NCBI GenBank assembly: GCA_022575985.1
Contig: JAKSXM010000007.1
Coordinates: 17,796,501 to 17,860,500, forward strand
Source of the DNA: Anagrus nilaparvatae
Taxonomy: Eukaryota; Arthropoda; Insecta; Hymenoptera; Mymaridae
Length of the DNA stretch: 64,000 nucleotides
Direction: 5' to 3'
Shown here: in pieces, positions 60,301-64,000 of the stretch
How positions within the stretch are numbered: position 1 is the first letter of the stretch
How the letters are laid out: every line of letters starts with the position of its first letter
Notes under the pieces: model-generated
What the model was told of the DNA's origin: nothing
What the model saw: only the letters and a program-made list of their open reading frames with translations
The model's database searches: none
Program-made: the position numbers and the translations under genes

Positions 60301-63165
60301 GCCTTCTGATGTATAATCTTGTAAAATACTATTAAAATCATCAGGTACTAAAAATAAAAAAAATAATATAAAATTTTTGAAAATTAAAAAGTTATTACTA
60401 TTGATACTAACCAGATTCTGGTTTTGAAAGACTATGAATCATTTCAGGACTGCCCTTGCAATAAAGATCATAATGATCAGCTCCTAAGGTTCTTGTTATA
60501 ACACTCATACGCTGAAGACTTGAAGTAAAAGGGAATTGTCTCACAATACCAATTTCTAAACTATCTTCGGAAATCTCATTTTCATTTTCAATCAAAGAAG
60601 TTTCTATTTTTTCTAAATGTATGCCATCTTGCATAGGAGAAGGCACATTATTTGTAATAATTACTTGAATAGAATCCATTTTATTATTAATTAATTTCCA
60701 TTTTTCAGTAGGTGGTGGTCGTACAATTGTAGGAAAAAGCATTGAAAATTTTGAAGTATCAGAAACATTTGGTTCTTCAAGAATCCAACCAGTGGATTCA
60801 AACATTTTTAAGTCTAAAGGATCACCTACTAACTGACCATCAATTATTGTGATACCATGGCATGTAACCATTCCTATAAGTACATCATTCAAAGCTAGAG
60901 TAGATATATCTTTAACGGGTAGTTGAAACTTCTTTGTTGTAACTTCAACTACACCCCACATATCTAAACCATCTTCTGTTAAAGTTCCTGTTTTATCAAA
61001 GCAAATACAGTCTATTGATCCAGAAACATTTATAGCTCTAGGACTTGTACAGTACATTTTATTTTTTTCTAAACGGTTTTGAGCAACTAATCTCCCAACT
61101 GTCATTGCTGCTGGAAGAGCTGGAGGTACAACTATTGTTATAAGATCAAGGGCTTCAATAACTATATGAATAATCTGTACTCCTCTCATATATTTTGTTA
61201 TAACTGTATGGATAACTCCAATACTAGCCACACATGCTAATAATTCAACAAATTTATAAGAATCTTGTTCAAATTTAAAATCTACAGGTGGAGGATACAT
61301 AATTGACCTAACAAGTCCACCTTTACTAGTGTTAAAACCAGTTCTTATTACAACAGCCAGAACCTAAATAAAATAAAAATTTTATACTAATAATATATTT
61401 CAATTTTAAAAAAACAAAAATATTTACTTTTTCTGTTCCAAAATATCGTGTTTGTAAAATTCGTGTTCCACAGAATAATGTATGTCTTGCATGTTCTTTG
61501 GTATCATAATAGATGTCATTTGATGAAGGTATAGGCGTTTTCGTTACAGGAACAGATTCTCCAGTAAGCATGGATTCATTCAAAATACAATTTCCAGTAA
61601 GCAAAACAGCATCACAAGGCATTATGCAACCATAGGAGGGAATAATCAAAACATCACCAGGTACCAAATTTTTAGCTGGTATGTTAGCTGTTTCACCAGT
61701 TGACCGATCTCTCATAACAGTTGCAACATCAGAGGATGCTACTGTAGATCGTAAATTATTTTGATTCTGAAATGAAAATTATTATAAATTACTTTAGTCT
61801 ATTTAGTTATTTTCGAGGTTATTTTATAAAACTAATTAATCATACCCTTTGAGTTTGCAAAACTGCCATAACAATACTGCAACCAGACATGAAAAGAATA
61901 ACCATGGCATAGTAAACATAATCATCACAAATCCATAAAATAAAGCTGAATATTTGGAAGACATAAAATGGATTTAAAACTTCAAGAAATAGAAGTCGAA
62001 TAAAACTTTTAATAGGAACTATAATTTCATTGCTGCCATAAATACCCCGTCTCATACTTTGCTCTATTGCACTCATACCATGCATTTGATGAAGGACATA
62101 AGTAGATACACCTGCATCTAAGCCTTGAAGTTTCAAGTATTCGCATCTCTCAGAATCCCACACATAAACGATTTTTTTGCAACTAAATGTATTGACAAAG
62201 GATGTTTCTAAAATTTTTAATTTTATTTAATCTTTTAATATTAAAATACAAGAAATTATTGCTAGTTAAAAAATTTACGTCTAATTTTCCCTCCATTTAA
62301 ATGAAATGACATTAATTTTGGTGAATTATTTTCATCTTTACAATCAAGTGTTATTGAGCTTTCAGTTTTAGTTTTTGATTCCTTAATTGTACTTGTAGAA
62401 TCATTATTTATTTCTTGATAGTTTTTCCTATTTATTAAAATATTATTAAAATTAAAAAATTAATTATAAATACATTTTTGTAAATATTATGTAAAATTAA
62501 TTTACCAGACTTCTTCAGCAGTAATTTTTTTGATTTTTTTCACATGATGTATAGAATGTTTTCCTTGAAATTTTTCAACTAATAATATAGTATCAGCCTG
62601 TTCAAGCGAACATTTAGAATGAGTTGCCTTTAGCATAAAATGTGGAATCCAATGAAAAATAAGTCTTAAAATGCCACCTGACATAATAATCAAGACCCAT
62701 GTTGCGGCAGTGTAACACTGATTTCTCTTGTATCTGTAGATTAAAAATTTCATTGAAAAATAAAAGAATACACAAAAATTTTAATCGCAAAAATTAATTT
62801 TTACCCATAAATTTCCATCTGGTCTTCTTCTCCATGATTAATATAATCTACTTTATTCTTAACATGAATAATTCCATTACTCCTTTTTTCTGAAAAATAT
62901 ATTTATCTTTTATGACTCACTTAATACAATAAAATTTACAATTTTTAATAAGAATAATTATTAGAATATAAAATGAATTAAATATCTAAAGATTTTAAGA
63001 TAATTTTTAAAAATGTTTCATTTTTTTAAATATCTTACCCTCCAACAATTCAGTTCTTTGTTCTTGCTGTTGGTCAACAATATTTTGATTTTTATTTTTT
63101 GTACCAAAAATGCAGTAACTACTTTTATTAAATTTCATAGAAAGTTTACTCGGAGTTGCTGGCAT
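57366..63165 (-). CDS. ATP13A3: P5B-type ATPase (ATP13A2/3 family, polyamine/cation transporter), 10 exons
   Basis: Exons: 63165-63039, 62889-62805, 62733-62506, 62427-62279, 62207-61846, 61766-61428, 61363-60412, 60347-59807, 59251-59037, 58891-57366; 1507 residues, all phases consistent. Landmarks: EDQMEIYGYKRNQ and the N-terminal membrane segment typical of P5B pumps (about 60-110); YVWDSERCEYLKLQGLDAG; the actuator TGES (385-388); the M4 motif PPALP (510-514) that defines P5B; the phosphorylation site DKTGTLTEDGLDMWG (Asp553); MVTGDNMLTA; ARMSPDQKQQLV; GDGANDCGALKAAH (about 1003); six C-terminal membrane helices. A further tail of about 180 hydrophilic residues makes it longer than the usual 1200 or so. 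The family sits in late endosomal/lysosomal or plasma membranes and exports polyamines to the cytosol. ATP13A3 and ATP13A2 are not safely separable here. The donor GTTAGT after exon 7 is slightly unusual. Confidence 0.94.
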
Positions 63166-63534
63166 TTTGAAATAATTTACAACCTTATTTAATATATAAA
63201 TATTTTTCTTAAAACTAATTTAGCTAATTATATATATGTAAGTACTACTTAAACATTCAAACCATTTTACTAAATTAAAATTAAAAAAAAATCTGAAGTC
63301 TTTGGGCTATAACTTTTAAATGCTATAATATACACTTGTTTATAACCATATTAAAATATTTGTATCAAAATATAACTTATTTAAAATAATACTCTTCTGC
63401 TACCGATACCAATCGATCATCATTTCTAAGTTTTTTCTAGACAATTTTTTAATTAAATCAAAGCATTTAAAGCTTGTCATTTGTAAAAGCCACTGCTATC
63501 GGTATGTATTATTTTTAAAATAAATGGTGTTGTG

Positions 63535-63854
63535 TCAGTCACCAGGATCAGCAAGTTTATTCCATTTGATAAGTAGTTCTATTTTATTTTGCATAATACT
63601 TAGCATTATTTGTCGAAATTTTAATTCCTGTAATAAATATAAAATAAAAAAATACTACTAATATAGAAATTTCAAAATTAAAAGATTCTTACAACAGGAA
63701 GCTCTAATGGTTTCTTTTCGTTAATGATATTAATTTTTTGGCAGTACCAATTATTATCAAAAATCAAATTTTGTTGAGGATTCTGTTGACACTTCGTTAA
63801 TATTATATTATTTATCTCCCTTCTTTGCTTATAAACGTTGGATAATAAATACAT
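63535..63854 (-). CDS. small unknown protein, 84 residues, 2 exons
   Basis: Exons 63854-63693 and 63627-63535 (stop TGA), joined by a 65-bp GT-AG intron in phase 0. An in-frame stop TAA lies two codons before the ATG, so the start is secure. The protein is MYLLSNVYKQRREINNIILT.., with PLELPV at the exon junction, an amphipathic helix-like FRQIMLSIMQNKIELLIKWN and the end KLADPGD. It has no signal peptide or metal motif. Its size and helix suggest a subunit of some larger complex, but I do not recognise the family. It lies 370 bp upstream of the ATPase start on the same strand, and the window ends 146 bp beyond it, so the transcript start should be nearby. Confidence 0.6.
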
Positions 63855-64000
63855 TACGAGTTAAAAATGTTTAAATGCCATTTGATGTAACTAAACTGCT
63901 TTAATAGTTAAATTTGATTTTATATAATAATTTTAAAAACTTTAAAACACTTTATAGCACTTTTGTTTTCAATTTTTAACTTTATTAACCCACTAAACAA

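Overview
The window is nuclear DNA from an animal, most likely an insect. It is very AT-rich, its genes are split into many exons by short GT-AG introns, and their products (PMS1, MECR, OSCP1, CD73-type 5'-nucleotidase, P5B-ATPase) are eukaryotic. Retroposons, inverted-repeat DNA elements and homopolymer tracts fill the space between genes. Extreme AT content and dense repeats would fit a parasitoid wasp or a hemipteran, but the order cannot be fixed from the sequence. PMS1, which to my knowledge is absent from Drosophila, argues against a higher fly.

Layout. 1-4658 (+): 3' part of PMS1, ten exons in the window. 5210-6602 (+): complete MECR, five exons. 6837-8324 (-): complete OSCP1, four exons, converging on MECR, with a probable GC-AG first intron. 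9252-24541 (-): seven-exon 5'-nucleotidase gene (paralog A), stretched by an 11.7 kb repeat-filled intron 2. 31783-39859 (-): a second seven-exon 5'-nucleotidase (paralog B), upstream of A in the same orientation. Its last intron hosts a retrotransposon that carries only a gag-like ORF. 39860-57365: a 17.5 kb gene-poor stretch with a 2.2 kb long-inverted-repeat transposon, a 4.2 kb foldback structure and one small unknown gene (47821-48111, +). 57366-63165 (-): complete ten-exon P5B-type ATPase (ATP13A2/3 family). 63535-63854 (-): two-exon gene for an unrecognised 84-residue protein.

I assembled exons by hand from reading frame, splice sites and phase. The exon lengths and phases add up in every complete gene. 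The two 5'-nucleotidases have the same intron positions and phases, and three exons (768, 168 and 190 nt) are identical in length, so they are tandem duplicates.

Most notable biology. Paralog A looks like an ordinary GPI-anchored ecto-5'-nucleotidase. Paralog B keeps every metal-binding residue but has changed the nucleotide-recognition residues (NGGGIR to QSGSIR, and the adenine-stacking Phe to Ile), and its last exon stops before any GPI signal. It is therefore predicted to be a secreted enzyme with altered specificity. Other points: two Ginger-like transposon copies with TATA target duplications, a half-LINE with a 12-bp target duplication, a GC-rich SINE-like retroposon, and a PMS1 with a strongly reduced C-terminal domain.
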